DNA of 60,593 nucleotides from NCBI GenBank assembly GCA_028868305.1, contig JAGWUS010000016.1, forward strand, positions 1-60,593, read 5' to 3'. A program made the translations under genes and the position numbers. Of this stretch, positions 7,487 through 17,072 are shown one piece after another (position 1 is the stretch's first letter; every line of letters begins with the position of its first letter). Source of the DNA: Burkholderiales bacterium. Lineage in GTDB: Bacteria; Pseudomonadota; Gammaproteobacteria; Burkholderiales; Burkholderiaceae_C. The notes beneath the pieces were generated by a model. It did not search any database. It saw only the letters and a list, made by a program, of their open reading frames with translations, and had not been told where the DNA came from.

Positions 7487-8923
7487 TCAGTTGTCTTTCT
7501 TTTCTTCCTTGCGCTCTACAAGGGTTTTGCTGACCATCACCGGCTTGCCCTTGAGCTGGTTGATTGCCTGAATCAACTGGAAGTCCTTGTCCGAACCAAA
7601 TTCTGGAATGCGGCGCTCAGCCACTGGCTTGCGTGACTCTTCTTCCAGACGTTTGACGGCTTCTTCGCGGGCCTTCTCGCGCACCGGGTCTTTCACTTCT
7701 TCCCCCTGGCCGCTGCCCAGGTGCTTTTCCAGATCGGCTTCGCGGATGCGCAGGGCGGCAAAGGGGCTGCCTTCCTCGGTTTCATCCACCATGACGTCAG
7801 GCACGATGCCCTTGGCCTGAATCGACTTGCCGCTGGGTGTGTAGTAGCGCGAAGTGGTGATCTTCAGGCCGGTGTCCGGTCCCAGGGGGCGGAAAGTCTG
7901 CACCGAGCCCTTGCCAAAGGTCTGGCTGCCCATGACCGTAGCACGCTTATTGTCCTGCAGAGCACCCGCAACGATTTCGCTGGCCGAGGCGGAGCCTTCA
8001 TTGACCAGCACCACTAGAGGCACATTTTTAAGGCCAGCCGGCAACCCCTTCAAAGGGTCGGCTCCTATACGTCCCTGATAGTCGCGCACGGTGGCCTTAA
8101 AGGTCTGTTTGCTTTCGGGCGTTTGGCCGTTGGTGGATACCACGGTAACATTTTCGGGCAGGAAGGTGGCCGAGATGGCCACTGCGGCATTGAGCAGGCC
8201 ACCGGGGTCATTGCGCAGGTCCAGCACCAGCCCCTTAATATTGGGGTCCTGTTTGTAGATCTCTTCGAGTTTTTTGGCGAAATCGTCTACCGTGCGTTCC
8301 TGGAACTGGCTGACGCGAATCCAGGCGTAGCCGGGTTCAATCACCTTGCCGCGCACCGACTGCTGCTTGATTTCTTCACGGATGATGGTTACCGGGAAGG
8401 TGCGGTTTTCGTCCTTACGGTAGATGGTTAGAAGCACCTTGGTGTTGGGTTCGCCGCGCATGCGTTTGACCGCTTCATTGAGTGTCAAGCCCTTGACGGC
8501 GGTATCGTCAATTTTGGTAATCAGATCGTTGGGCTTGAGGCCAGCACGAAATGCGGGCGAACCCTCAATGGGGGACACCACCTTGACCAGGCCGTCTTCT
8601 TGGGTGATTTCGATGCCTACACCGACAAACTTGCCGGATGTTCCTTCCTTGAATTCCTTGAAGGACTTTTTGTCAAAGTACTGGGAGTGCGGGTCCAAGC
8701 TGGCGACCATGCCGGAAATGGCATCGGTGATCAGCTTTTTCTCGTCCACGGGCTCCACATAGTCGCTCTTGATCAGGCCAAAGACGGCTGCCAGCTGCTG
8801 CAACTCCTCCAAGGGCAGTGGCGCCAGCGTGTTGCGCGCCACCGTCTGCAAGGAAACAGTCGCCAACGCTCCCGCCAGCGCACCCAGCGCAATCCAACCC
8901 GTAATTTTCAATTTGTGACCCAT
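7487..8923 (-). CDS. ctpA: C-terminal processing protease CtpA (S41)
   Basis: The 478-residue precursor starts with a hydrophobic signal/anchor (about residues 8-30), so the protease works in the periplasm. It has a PDZ domain near residues 95-180 and an S41 core with the Ser/Lys dyad: Ser313 in EGSASASE and Lys338 in TFGKGSVQ, 25 residues apart as in D1 processing protease. These enzymes trim C-termini of envelope proteins and cell-wall enzymes. The tail after residue 400 is charged and probably helical. The frame stays open upstream into the gpmA region, but the ATG at 8923 directly precedes the signal sequence and is taken as the start. It is the middle gene of gpmA-ctpA-moeB. Confidence 0.95.
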   Translation of the reverse strand: MGHKLKITGWIALGALAGALATVSLQTVARNTLAPLPLEELQQLAAVFGLIKSDYVEPVDEKKLITDAISGMVASLDPHSQYFDKKSFKEFKEGTSGKFVGVGIEITQEDGLVKVVSPIEGSPAFRAGLKPNDLITKIDDTAVKGLTLNEAVKRMRGEPNTKVLLTIYRKDENRTFPVTIIREEIKQQSVRGKVIEPGYAWIRVSQFQERTVDDFAKKLEEIYKQDPNIKGLVLDLRNDPGGLLNAAVAISATFLPENVTVVSTNGQTPESKQTFKATVRDYQGRIGADPLKGLPAGLKNVPLVVLVNEGSASASEIVAGALQDNKRATVMGSQTFGKGSVQTFRPLGPDTGLKITTSRYYTPSGKSIQAKGIVPDVMVDETEEGSPFAALRIREADLEKHLGSGQGEEVKDPVREKAREEAVKRLEEESRKPVAERRIPEFGSDKDFQLIQAINQLKGKPVMVSKTLVERKEEKKDN

Positions 8924-9002
8924 ATGTGTTCCTGTGCCTAGCCAATATACACCTTGGAGGCGTTTTTCCGCGCCCGGTTCCCTGGGCACGCAAGGACTTT
9001 GC

Positions 9003-9746
9003 TCAGGCTTTACCTTGCGATGCGACGGCCGCTGCAGCCCGCGTCGCAGCTTCGGCATCGCCCAGGTAGTAGTGGCGGATGGGCTGGAGGTGTTCATCCA
9101 GTTCATAGACCAGCGGAATGCCATTGGGAATGTTCACACCAACGATCTCGTCATCGGCGATGTTGTCCAGGTACTTCACCAGTGCGCGGATGGAGTTGCC
9201 ATGCGCAGCGACCACAATGCGTTTGCCCGCCTTGATGGCGGGCGCCATGGACTCGTTCCAGAACGGGAGCACGCGCGCTACGGTGTCTTTCAGGCACTCG
9301 GTCAGCGGCACCTCAGCGGCCTGCAGGTTGGCGTAGCGGCGGTCGCCCCGCTCGCTGCGGGGGTCCGCTGGCTCCAGGGCAGGAGGCGGGGTGTCGTAGC
9401 TGCGACGCCACACCAGCACCTGCGCATCGCCATACTGTTTGGCCATATCGGCCTTGTTCAGCCCCTGAAGGGCGCCGTAGTGGCGTTCGTTAAGGCGCCA
9501 GTTCTTGACCACTGGCAGCCAGGTGCAATCCATCTCATCCAGGCAGTACCACAGGGTGTGGATGGCGCGTTTGAGGACGCTGGTGTAAGCCAGGTCAAAT
9601 TCGTAGCCCTCCGCCTTGAGCAGTTTGCCGGCAGACATGGCCTGCGAAACGCCGGTGGGGGTCAGGTCGACATCGGTCCAGCCGGTGAAACGGTTTTCAA
9701 GATTCCAGGTGGATTCGCCATGGCGGATAAGAACGAGTTTGTACAT
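9003..9746 (-). CDS. gpmA: 2,3-bisphosphoglycerate-dependent phosphoglycerate mutase
   Basis: This cofactor-dependent mutase interconverts 3- and 2-phosphoglycerate in glycolysis and gluconeogenesis. The phosphohistidine motif [10 protein letters not shown] lies at residues 6-15, followed by [25 protein letters not shown] with the catalytic Glu, and [16 protein letters not shown] with the second His. At 247 residues it matches E. coli GpmA (250). It is first of the minus-strand series that continues with ctpA and moeB, and it diverges from the rhodanese gene across 117 bases. The C-terminal Ala-rich extension ([15 protein letters not shown]) is lineage-typical. Confidence 0.97.
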   Translation of the reverse strand: MYKLVLIRHGESTWNLENRFTGWTDVDLTPTGVSQAMSAGKLLKAEGYEFDLAYTSVLKRAIHTLWYCLDEMDCTWLPVVKNWRLNERHYGALQGLNKADMAKQYGDAQVLVWRRSYDTPPPALEPADPRSERGDRRYANLQAAEVPLTECLKDTVARVLPFWNESMAPAIKAGKRIVVAAHGNSIRALVKYLDNIADDEIVGVNIPNGIPLVYELDEHLQPIRHYYLGDAEAATRAAAAVASQGKA

Positions 9747-9863
9747 GGTGGTCGGACAGATACGTAGAGGGATAAGCGCCCTTGCGGGCGCAGGAGTCGG
9801 CCCGTCATTCTAAAATGGCGGACTTGCCGTTCAGTGACGGTCGGGTAACCAACGAGGAAAAAC
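9747..9863. promoter_or_regulatory. Divergent intergenic region gpmA/rhodanese with small hairpin
   Basis: This 117-base region should hold the promoters of both flanking genes. The clearest element is a 16-base inverted repeat at 9776-9791 (GCGCCC, TTGC, GGGCGC), lying about 30 bases upstream of the gpmA start codon. A TAAAAT at 9811-9816 could be a -10 element for the rhodanese gene, but no matching -35 sits 16-18 bases before it. There is no T-tract, so the hairpin is not a terminator; it could be a 5' leader hairpin of gpmA. Confidence 0.35.
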
Positions 9864-10271
9864 GTGAAATTTATTGTCGACAACTGGATGTTGATCACTA
9901 TCGCCCTGATTTCTGGAGCCCTTTTGCTGGGGCCGGTGCTCAAGGGAGCTGCTTCCAGCGGGCTGGACCCTGCCGGCGTAGTGCAGTTGATCAACCGCGA
10001 AAAGGCCGTGGTGATTGACGTCTGTGAGCCGGGTGAACACGCGGCGGGCCACATTGTGGGGGCGAAGAACATCCCCCTGGCGCAACTGGAGTCCAAGCTG
10101 GCGGGTACGGTCAAGAACAAGGCCACCCCGGTGATTTTGGTCTGCCAGTCTGGCACGCGTTCCAACCGTGCTGTGGCGATTGCCAAAAAACTCGGTTACG
10201 AGCAGGCCCAATCGCTGGCTGGCGGTATTGGCGCGTGGAAAAGCGCTAATCTCCCGATAGAGAAAGGCTGA
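9864..10271 (+). CDS. Membrane-anchored rhodanese-like protein
   Basis: This 135-residue protein has an N-terminal hydrophobic helix (about residues 7-27) and one rhodanese domain. The active-site loop is CQSGTRS with Cys94, the residue that carries the persulfide, and AGHIVGAKNIPL is the usual upstream block. The common DVREPxE motif is DVCEPGE here. It lies 4 bases upstream of grxC and in the conserved order rhodanese-grxC-secB-gpsA of Burkholderiales, suggesting a function in thiol or sulfane-sulfur handling near the membrane. The substrate is unknown; thiosulfate sulfurtransferase activity is only a family default. Confidence 0.9.
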   Translation: MKFIVDNWMLITIALISGALLLGPVLKGAASSGLDPAGVVQLINREKAVVIDVCEPGEHAAGHIVGAKNIPLAQLESKLAGTVKNKATPVILVCQSGTRSNRAVAIAKKLGYEQAQSLAGGIGAWKSANLPIEKG

Positions 10272-10275
10272 ATTC

Positions 10276-10536
10276 ATGCAATCTATCAAGATGTACACCA
10301 CCGCCGTCTGCCCCTACTGCGTGCAGGCCAAGCGGGTGCTCCAGTCCAAAGGCGTCACCCAGATCGAGGAAGTGCGTGTGGACACCCATCCGGAAGAGCG
10401 CGCCAAGATGATGGAAATCACCGGCCGACGTACCGTGCCGCAGATTTTTATCGGCTCCACGCACGTCGGTGGCTGCGATGACCTGATGGCGCTGGACAGC
10501 AAAGGTGGCCTGGTGCCGCTGCTCAACGCGGCCTGA
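10276..10536 (+). CDS. grxC: Glutaredoxin 3
   Basis: This 86-residue dithiol glutaredoxin has the CPYC active site (Cys12 and Cys15), the cis-proline block TVPQIFI and the glutathione-binding GGCDDL near the C-terminus. It reduces disulfides and mixed glutathione disulfides with electrons from glutathione. It is probably co-transcribed with the rhodanese gene, 4 bases upstream, and is followed by an intrinsic terminator before secB. Confidence 0.95.
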   Translation: MQSIKMYTTAVCPYCVQAKRVLQSKGVTQIEEVRVDTHPEERAKMMEITGRRTVPQIFIGSTHVGGCDDLMALDSKGGLVPLLNAA

Positions 10537-10566
10537 GATAATCTCCCAAAGCGTATTGCTTGATTG

Positions 10567-10600
10567 GCCCGCCTGGCCGCGTCCGGGCGGGCTTTGTTTT
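10567..10600 (+). terminator. Intrinsic terminator between grxC and secB
   Basis: The arms GCCCGCC (10567-10573) and GGCGGGC (10586-10592) pair perfectly across a 12-base loop and are followed by TTTGTTTT. It lies 31 bases after the grxC stop and only 20 bases before the secB ATG. It would end or attenuate the rhodanese-grxC transcript, so secB must be expressed from read-through or from a promoter overlapping the hairpin. Confidence 0.7.
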
Positions 10601-10619
10601 ACTTTGAAAGACTGTTGCC

Positions 10620-11072
10620 ATGGCAGACCAAGATCCCGTATTCCAGATTCAGCGCGTGTACCTCAAGGAGGCTTCGCTGGAGCAGCCCAATTCTCCCGGC
10701 ATCCTGCTGCAGCAGGAGCAGCCGTCCGTTGACATTCAGTTGGGCGTGGAAGCTGCTCCTGTTGCCGATGGGATTTACGAAGTGAGCGTGACGGCCACCG
10801 TACAGACCAAAATCCAGGACAAAACCGTGTTTCTGGTCGAAGCCAAGCAGTCCGGTATTTTCGAAATCCGCAACCTGCCCGAGGAGCAACTCGGCCAGAT
10901 CATGGGCATTGCCTGCCCGCAAATCGTCTATCCCTACCTGCGTGGCAACGTGGCCGATCTGATCCAGCGCGGCGGCTTCCCGCCCGTGCATTTGTCGGAA
11001 ATCAACTTCCAGGCCATGTACGAGCAGCAGCAAGCCGAAGCGGCTGCGGCGGCCGGCAGTTTGCCCCAGTAA
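10620..11072 (+). CDS. secB: Protein-export chaperone SecB
   Basis: SecB is a homotetrameric cytoplasmic chaperone that keeps precursors unfolded and hands them to SecA. This 150-residue protein has the family blocks [43 protein letters not shown] and [34 protein letters not shown]... in order. The C-terminus ends in an Ala-rich flexible tail ([11 protein letters not shown]), which in SecB contacts SecA zinc domains. It is 48 bases upstream of gpsA, with a repeat copy filling the gap. Confidence 0.97.
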   Translation: MADQDPVFQIQRVYLKEASLEQPNSPGILLQQEQPSVDIQLGVEAAPVADGIYEVSVTATVQTKIQDKTVFLVEAKQSGIFEIRNLPEEQLGQIMGIACPQIVYPYLRGNVADLIQRGGFPPVHLSEINFQAMYEQQQAEAAAAAGSLPQ

Positions 11073-11073
11073 G

Positions 11074-11136
11074 TTTCATATTTTTGGCCTCTAGCCCGCG
11101 CGGATATTGCTCAACCAGCTATGAAAATAATAGTGC
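11074..11136 (-). repeat. Short interspersed repeat, copy B
   Basis: Read on the minus strand this copy gives TATTTTCATAGCTGGTTGAGCA..., then GCGCGGGCTAGAGGCC and a short A-rich run. It fills the whole secB-gpsA gap and runs into the first codons of gpsA, so the gpsA ATG (11121) and the following AAA ATA ATA are part of the repeat end. The gpsA ribosome site therefore has to come from repeat sequence; no good one is visible. Confidence 0.7.
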
Positions 11137-12149
11137 TGGGAGCCGGTGCCTGGGGTACTGCACTGGCCATCAGCGCCAGCCGGAATCCCCAGGGCCACCA
11201 CGTTACCCTGTGGGCACGCGATGCGACGCAAGCCGATGCCATGCGCCAGCAGCGCGAAAACGCGCGCTACCTGCCGGGCATTGTCTTGCCCGATGCGCTG
11301 CACATTGGCAGGGGGCCGCTGGCTGGCCTGGTAGAAGGCTTGCGGCCGCACGATCTGGTCATCGTGGGCTCGCCGATGTTGGGCTTGCGCGGCTTGCTGA
11401 CTAGCCTGAAGGATTGCCCAACACCGACAGCGTGGCTATGCAAGGGCTTTGAGGCAGCAGGGGACCGGGCTTTTGGCCTGTTGGGCCACGAAGTGCAAAG
11501 CCAGGTCGCACCACACATGCTGGCCGGGGTGCTCAGCGGCCCCAGCTTTGCGCAGGAAGTGGCATTGGGCAAACCCACTGCGCTGGTGGCTGCCAGCAGA
11601 CATGCGGCCGTGCGTGAGGCTCTGGTTCAGGGTTTTCACAGCGCCACCCTGCGGGTGTACGCCAACGACGATGTCGTTGGTGTGGAAGTGGGCGGTGCTG
11701 TCAAGAATGTGCTGGCCATCGCCACTGGCCTTTGCGACGGCCTGCAGTTGGGCCTGAACGCCCGTGCAGCACTGATTACCCGTGGACTGACCGAAATCAC
11801 CCGCCTGGGCTTGGCCCTGGGGGCGCGGGCCGATACCTTCATGGGGCTGAGCGGTCTGGGTGATCTTGTGTTGACCGCCACGGGCGACCTGTCACGCAAC
11901 CGCCGTGTTGGTCTGGCGCTGGCCCAGGGCAAGACGCTGGAGCAGGCGGTCCACGAACTGGGCCATGTGGCAGAAGGCGTCTACTGCGCCCGCACCGTGG
12001 TGCAGCGCGCCCAGACTCTGGGCGTGGACATGCCGATTGCCCAATGCGTTGTGGAACTGCTCGATGGTCGAATGCGACCCGCCGAAGCCGTCGCAGCGCT
12101 CATGGGGCGCGACCCGGCAGTTGAAAATGAGGTCTCGACGCTTTCCTAG
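11121..12149 (+). CDS. gpsA: Glycerol-3-phosphate dehydrogenase [NAD(P)+]
   Basis: GpsA reduces dihydroxyacetone phosphate to sn-glycerol 3-phosphate, the backbone for phospholipids. This 342-residue protein shows the Rossmann motif [10 protein letters not shown] at residues 7-16, SGPSFAQEV and the catalytic lysine in [11 protein letters not shown], then [21 protein letters not shown]. Length is as expected. The last base group CTAG at 12146-12149 contains its TAG stop and, on the other strand, the TAG stop of cphA, so the two genes converge with a 4-base overlap. There is no room for a terminator between them. Confidence 0.97.
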   Translation: MKIIVLGAGAWGTALAISASRNPQGHHVTLWARDATQADAMRQQRENARYLPGIVLPDALHIGRGPLAGLVEGLRPHDLVIVGSPMLGLRGLLTSLKDCPTPTAWLCKGFEAAGDRAFGLLGHEVQSQVAPHMLAGVLSGPSFAQEVALGKPTALVAASRHAAVREALVQGFHSATLRVYANDDVVGVEVGGAVKNVLAIATGLCDGLQLGLNARAALITRGLTEITRLGLALGARADTFMGLSGLGDLVLTATGDLSRNRRVGLALAQGKTLEQAVHELGHVAEGVYCARTVVQRAQTLGVDMPIAQCVVELLDGRMRPAEAVAALMGRDPAVENEVSTLS

Positions 12150-14716
12150 CCCGTTGCCACCCGCGCGGCGATATGGGCCAAGGCTTCTTGCACCTGGTCC
12201 ACCAGAATCAGACACAGCTCGCCATCCTTGAGCTTCTCCATCGCGATGTCGATGGCCAGAAACTCGCCCTGAATCTCGGTAGAACTCTTAGTGCGGCTCG
12301 CTTTTGCGAGGCCTTCCCGCAGAAGTGCGATGACTTCGCCATCCTTGCGCCCACGCTGGCACTGGTCTTCAAAAAGAATGACCTCATCAAAAGCTTCACC
12401 CAGAATCTCGGTCTGCTGGCGAATGTCCTGGTCGCGCCTGTCACCTGCGCCGCTGATTACTACCGAACGCCGGCTGGCCGGCATGGCTTCCACCGCTTGT
12501 ACCAGTGCATGCATGGCGTCGGGATTGTGGCCGTAGTCGGCAATCACCGTGGCCCCGCGGTACTTGAACATATTGAAGCGACCCGCTGCGTTGTTGTCGT
12601 CGTTGGAAAACGATGACAGGCCGCCACGGATACTGCGCCAGTCCAGCCCCAGTGCCCAGGCGGCTGCCACCGAGGCCATGACGTTGTCGACCTGGAAGCC
12701 AATGGCGCCGCCCAGCGTGACTGGTATGTCGGAGAGGGGAATGCTGTGCTGGAGGTCGCCCCTGGAGGCCACAACACAGCCGTTTTCCACATACACCACG
12801 GCCTGCCCCTGTGCACGGTGGGTGGCCATCACCGGGTGCAGCTTGTCGGCAGTGAAGAAGATGACAGAGCCCTTGCATTTGCTGGCCATGGACGCCACGT
12901 TGGGGTCAGCGGCATTGAGTACTGCCGTGCCTTTGGGCGAAACATTTTGCACGATCACGCGCTTGAGTACCGCCAATTCGTCCACGGTGGTGATGTAGTT
13001 CAGGCCCAGATGGTCCCCGGCCCCCACATTGGTAACCACTGCCACATCGCACCGGTCAAAGGCCAAACCCTCGCGCAACACGCCACCGCGGGCAGTCTCC
13101 AGAACGGCAGCATCCACATCGGGGTGCAGCAGCACGCTGCGCGCGCTCTTGGGGCCGCTGCAGTCACCGGTGTCGATCACGGTGCCCCCCACATAGACGC
13201 CATCCGTATTGGTCATGCCCACGCACATTCCATGGTGGGTCAGCAGGTGCGAAATCAGGCGCACCGTGGTGGTCTTGCCGTTGGTGCCGGTGACGGCCAC
13301 GATCGGAATGCGGCCATTCTGCCCGGGTTTGAATAGTGTGGAAATAATGGCTTCGCCCACGGCGCGGCCCTTGCCGAACGAAGGGGCCAGGTGCATGCGC
13401 AAGCCAGGCGCTGCGTTCACTTCCACCATGCCACCGCCCTGCTCTTCCAGGGGGCGCAGGATGCTGTCGCATACCACGTCTACACCGCAGATATCCAGAC
13501 CGACCATGTGGGCGGCTGCCACGGCGCGTGCCGCGACATCGGGGTGTACATCGTCCGTGACGTCGGTGGCTGAGCCGCCGGTTGACAGGTTGGCGTTGTT
13601 GCGCAGGTTCACGCGCTGGCCCTTGACCGGAATGGCCTCCGCATCAAATCCCTGTGTTGCCAGACATGCAAGTGCAATATCATCAAAGCGGATCTTGGTG
13701 AGCGACGTTGAGTGGCCGCTGCCACGCCTTGGGTCCTGATTGACCTGCTCTACCAATTGGGTAATCGTGTGCACGCCATCGCCCACCACCTTCGGTGGAT
13801 CGCGACGGGCAGCGGCAACCAGTTTGTCGCCTACCACGAGCAAACGGAAGTCGTTGCCTGGCATGTAGCGCTCTACCAGAATGTCATCGCGGAATTCACA
13901 GGCCGCCGCATAGGCTTTGGCCAATTGTTCTTTGGTAGTGATGTTGACGGTTACGCCTTTTCCCTGGTTGCCGTCATTGGGTTTGACCACCACCGGCAGT
14001 CCGATTTCGCAGGCGGCTTTCCAGGCGTCTTCCAGGTCGGTGACGGGCCGTCCGCCAGGCACCGGGACGCCCGCTGCGGCCAGCAGCTTTTTGGTGAGCT
14101 GCTTGTCCTGGGCGATGGCTTCGGCGATGGCGCTGGTCGCGTCGATTTCGGCGGCCTGGATGCGCCGCTGCTTGCTGCCCCAGCCGAAACGCACCATGCT
14201 GCCTTCGGTCATGCGGCTGTAGGGAATGCCACGCGCCACAGCGGCGTCCACGATGGAGCCGGTGCTTGGCCCCAGACGCACATCTTCGTCTAGGTCCTTG
14301 AGTTGTGCCAAGGCGCTGGCCAGATCGAAGGCGGTGTTGTCCATAGCGGACTGGCACAAGACCTGCGCTAGTTCCAGGGCCAGCAGGCCAACGTCTTCCT
14401 CGCTGTACTCCACCACCACCTGGTACACGTTGGCTTCCAGAGTGGGTGTGGTGCGGCTGAAGGTGACCGGGCATCCGGCCTGTGCCTGCAGCCCCAGGGC
14501 GGCCAGTTCCAGGACATGGGCCATGGGGATGGAGTCATCATGACCGGTGGGCTGGAACGGACTGATCTCGGGAAAACGGGCCCGGACACGGGCCTCAAAG
14601 CCATCGATTTTGTTGACGCAGGTTTCCTCTGCGGAACAGGTCACGATGGATTGAATGGCTGTGTGGTGGCTCCACAGGTTGGGGCCACGCAGAGCCCGGA
14701 CGCGGGTTACTTCCAT
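12146..14716 (-). CDS. cphA: Cyanophycin synthetase (complete, two active ATP sites)
   Basis: This 856-residue enzyme builds cyanophycin, a storage polymer of poly-aspartate with arginine on every side chain. It has an N-terminal domain (about 1-215), an ATP-grasp domain that adds Asp (about 215-470, with [13 protein letters not shown]) and a Mur-ligase-like domain that adds Arg. The Mur domain P-loop is intact as GTNGKTTT near residue 476, and later GHNPDAMH and GAGDRRDQD fit the Mur ligase C-terminal region. It is the second gene of a two-synthetase operon, 7 bases after the cphA2-like gene. No cyanophycinase gene is seen in the window. Confidence 0.95.
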   Translation of the reverse strand: MEVTRVRALRGPNLWSHHTAIQSIVTCSAEETCVNKIDGFEARVRARFPEISPFQPTGHDDSIPMAHVLELAALGLQAQAGCPVTFSRTTPTLEANVYQVVVEYSEEDVGLLALELAQVLCQSAMDNTAFDLASALAQLKDLDEDVRLGPSTGSIVDAAVARGIPYSRMTEGSMVRFGWGSKQRRIQAAEIDATSAIAEAIAQDKQLTKKLLAAAGVPVPGGRPVTDLEDAWKAACEIGLPVVVKPNDGNQGKGVTVNITTKEQLAKAYAAACEFRDDILVERYMPGNDFRLLVVGDKLVAAARRDPPKVVGDGVHTITQLVEQVNQDPRRGSGHSTSLTKIRFDDIALACLATQGFDAEAIPVKGQRVNLRNNANLSTGGSATDVTDDVHPDVAARAVAAAHMVGLDICGVDVVCDSILRPLEEQGGGMVEVNAAPGLRMHLAPSFGKGRAVGEAIISTLFKPGQNGRIPIVAVTGTNGKTTTVRLISHLLTHHGMCVGMTNTDGVYVGGTVIDTGDCSGPKSARSVLLHPDVDAAVLETARGGVLREGLAFDRCDVAVVTNVGAGDHLGLNYITTVDELAVLKRVIVQNVSPKGTAVLNAADPNVASMASKCKGSVIFFTADKLHPVMATHRAQGQAVVYVENGCVVASRGDLQHSIPLSDIPVTLGGAIGFQVDNVMASVAAAWALGLDWRSIRGGLSSFSNDDNNAAGRFNMFKYRGATVIADYGHNPDAMHALVQAVEAMPASRRSVVISGAGDRRDQDIRQQTEILGEAFDEVILFEDQCQRGRKDGEVIALLREGLAKASRTKSSTEIQGEFLAIDIAMEKLKDGELCLILVDQVQEALAHIAARVATG

Positions 14717-14723
14717 GGGGATC

Positions 14724-16901
14724 TCAGTAAGGTGTTTTCTTCGGGCTGGACTCGAATGTGCGCAAGCCAGCAGCGATCAATTCAATGGGAATCTCCAGAG
14801 CCCATGCTGCAGCCACTGCGGCCATCACCATTTCGGGCTTAGATGCCTTGGCCGGCTTGAGGCCGGCTAGCGGCAGGGTGGCGACATCCCGTGGACCCTG
14901 CGCCAGCACGATGGCGCCGTCGCGCAGAAACACCACGCGCTCGCCTGCCTGCTGGTGCTCTGCGATGGCCGGCATGCCGGAATCCATGCCATAGAAAATG
15001 ATCTTGCCGTCGCACAGTTCCGCCATTTCCACAACCTGTTCGTCGGCCGCATTGAGTACCGCTGTACCGGTCGGCAACACCACATCCACCTGGGTGCGCG
15101 CGACTTTGTAGGTTTGTTCGGCGTCGAGAATGTCGAAGTCGGCCAGGCGCGGCTCCCAGCCCACGTCGGTGACCACCCCCACAGAGCATTTGTCGTAGGC
15201 CAGGCCTTCGCCCAGAATCATTTTGCTGGGGTTTTCGAACACTGCAGCGTGCACGGTGCGGTTAATCAGCAGCCGCTGGCCTGCCTCCCAGTGGGCGCAG
15301 TCACTGGCGTCCACCTGGCGGCCGTCGAGGTAAAGCCCCTCGCTACAGGCAAGTCCGACGTGCTTGCCACTGATGTGCACCAGCCAGGCCACCAGACGCG
15401 CGATGCGCCCAGTATTCTGGGTGCCCGTGACACCGACGACCGGAATGCGTCCGTTGCTGTCCGCATGAAACAGGTGGTCGATGATGGCCTTGCCGACCGG
15501 GCGCCCCTGGCCCTGTGCAGGCTTGATGTGGGCCAGCAGGCCGGGACTGGCATTGACTTCAATCACAGCGCCGCGCTGGGTTGAAAGGGGGCTGCCAATG
15601 TTTTCGAGCACCATGTCCACCCCGGCGATGTCCAGGCCCACGACGCGCGCCGCCAGAGCTGCTGCCGCAGCGACGCTGGGGTGCACCTTGTCGGTAACGT
15701 CAAATGCCACATTACCGTTGCGCTGGATCAGCACACTTTTACCTTTGGCGGGCACCGATTGGGGCGTCAGACCGACGCGTTCCAGTTCCAGAATCACTTC
15801 GGCCGTTTCGCTGGGAATGACCACATTGAGCGGTGCATCTTCAGTCGCGCCACGACGTGGGTCGGTATTGATCTGAGCATCAGCCAGCTGGTCAATGGTG
15901 GAAACGCCATCGCCAATGACCGAGAGACTTTCGCCGCTGGCCGCCGCCACAACGTGCCGGCCCACCACCAGCAGGCGGTGTTCGTTGCCCGGAATATATT
16001 TCTCAACAATGACGGCGCTGCCGCCACCCTTGCGGTGGGCCAGCTGGTAGGCCGCCTCCACATCACTCTGGGTGCGCAGGTCCAGAGAAACCCCCCGTCC
16101 GTGGTTGCCGTCATAGGGCTTGACGACCACCGGTACGCCGATGTCCTGTGCCGCTTCCCAGGCCTTTTCTGCGCTGCGCACCAGTGTGCCTTCGGGCACG
16201 GGTACACCACAGGACTTGAGCAGCGACTTGGTAAGGTCCTTATCGCTGGCGATTTCCTCGGCTATGGCCGATGTCTGGTCGGTTTCGGCGGTCCAGATGC
16301 GTCGCTGGGCCACGCCGTAACCCAGTTGCACCAGGTTGCCGTTGGTCAGCCGGATGTGGGGTATGCGGCGGTCGGTCGCAGCATCGACGATGTGGGCTGT
16401 ACTGGGCCCGAGGCAAAGGGAGTCCACCTGATCGCGCAGTGTGGCTACCGTGGCTGCCACGTCAAAGGGTGTGCCGTTAATGGCCGCCATGACCAGATCG
16501 CGACCGGCGAGCAGGGCTGCGTGCCCCACATCTTCTTGACGGGTGCGGAATGCAATCTTGTACACACCATGCTGCGACGTCTGGCGCGCCTTGCCAAATC
16601 CGGTGCGCATGCCGGCCAGATTCTGCAATTCCAGTGTCACGTGTTCCAGAATGTGCGCGGCCCAGGTGCCCTCCTGGACGCGCTGGAGAAAACCGCCGCG
16701 CACTCCGGGACTGCAGTGGTGCTCAACCAGGGTGGGGAGAAAGCCCACAAGCCGGTCATGAAAGCCGGCCAGGGTATTGGAGGGGTGACCTTCGAGTTCG
16801 CCAATATCTACCCATGCCTCAATCACTGGGCGGTAGGTCCAGATATTGGGGCCACGCAGATGCGTTACCCGGAGAATTTCGATATTTTTCTTGCTCGTCA
16901 T
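14724..16901 (-). CDS. Cyanophycin synthetase-like protein with degenerate Mur P-loop (CphA'/CphA2-like)
   Basis: This 725-residue paralogue keeps the N-terminal domain and the ATP-grasp domain (VVKPYDGNHGRGV) of cyanophycin synthetase. Its Mur-type P-loop reads GTQNTGR instead of GTNGKTT near residue 490, losing the key lysine. It also lacks the last 130 or so residues, including the Mur C-terminal block seen in its neighbour. Cyanobacterial CphA2 shows a similar loss and polymerises beta-Asp-Arg dipeptides in one ATP-dependent step; betaproteobacteria such as Cupriavidus carry comparable cphA/cphA' pairs. Whether this copy recycles dipeptides or assists CphA is open. The start at 16901 is preferred over an ATG 21 codons upstream because AAAGAG precedes it and relatives begin at the IEILRVTHLRGPN block. 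Confidence 0.92.
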   Translation of the reverse strand: MTSKKNIEILRVTHLRGPNIWTYRPVIEAWVDIGELEGHPSNTLAGFHDRLVGFLPTLVEHHCSPGVRGGFLQRVQEGTWAAHILEHVTLELQNLAGMRTGFGKARQTSQHGVYKIAFRTRQEDVGHAALLAGRDLVMAAINGTPFDVAATVATLRDQVDSLCLGPSTAHIVDAATDRRIPHIRLTNGNLVQLGYGVAQRRIWTAETDQTSAIAEEIASDKDLTKSLLKSCGVPVPEGTLVRSAEKAWEAAQDIGVPVVVKPYDGNHGRGVSLDLRTQSDVEAAYQLAHRKGGGSAVIVEKYIPGNEHRLLVVGRHVVAAASGESLSVIGDGVSTIDQLADAQINTDPRRGATEDAPLNVVIPSETAEVILELERVGLTPQSVPAKGKSVLIQRNGNVAFDVTDKVHPSVAAAAALAARVVGLDIAGVDMVLENIGSPLSTQRGAVIEVNASPGLLAHIKPAQGQGRPVGKAIIDHLFHADSNGRIPVVGVTGTQNTGRIARLVAWLVHISGKHVGLACSEGLYLDGRQVDASDCAHWEAGQRLLINRTVHAAVFENPSKMILGEGLAYDKCSVGVVTDVGWEPRLADFDILDAEQTYKVARTQVDVVLPTGTAVLNAADEQVVEMAELCDGKIIFYGMDSGMPAIAEHQQAGERVVFLRDGAIVLAQGPRDVATLPLAGLKPAKASKPEMVMAAVAAAWALEIPIELIAAGLRTFESSPKKTPY

Positions 16902-17072
16902 GGCTCTTTGTGGCTTGGGCAGTCGACCGACCTGGTGCTGTCCGCGTTGTGTATTCTCTCTCACCCGGGGTACACCCCGGTCAGGGCTCCCGGTCCAGCG
17001 GGTACTCCAACGGGTACTATTGGCGAGTTATCACGTTTCCCATTCGCAAGTAAATACTAGCTGTTGTTTTCA
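16902..17072. promoter_or_regulatory. Divergent control region of the cyanophycin locus with a 16-bp palindrome
   Basis: The region separates the two synthetases from the ABC transporter pair. At 16965-16980 there is a perfect inverted repeat (CCGGGGT, AC, ACCCCGG), and at 16999-17006 and 17011-17018 the octamer CGGGTACT is repeated directly 12 bases apart. For the transporter side, TTATCA (17028-17033) and TAAATA (17051-17056) are 17 bases apart and could be a weak sigma-70 promoter. The palindrome is a reasonable operator candidate for coordinated control; no regulator gene is next to it. Confidence 0.45.

Noticed and set aside
8924..9124. Upstream extension of ctpA to position 9124
   Set aside because: It would overlap the end of gpmA and place 67 residues before the signal sequence; the ATG at 8923 is directly before the signal peptide.
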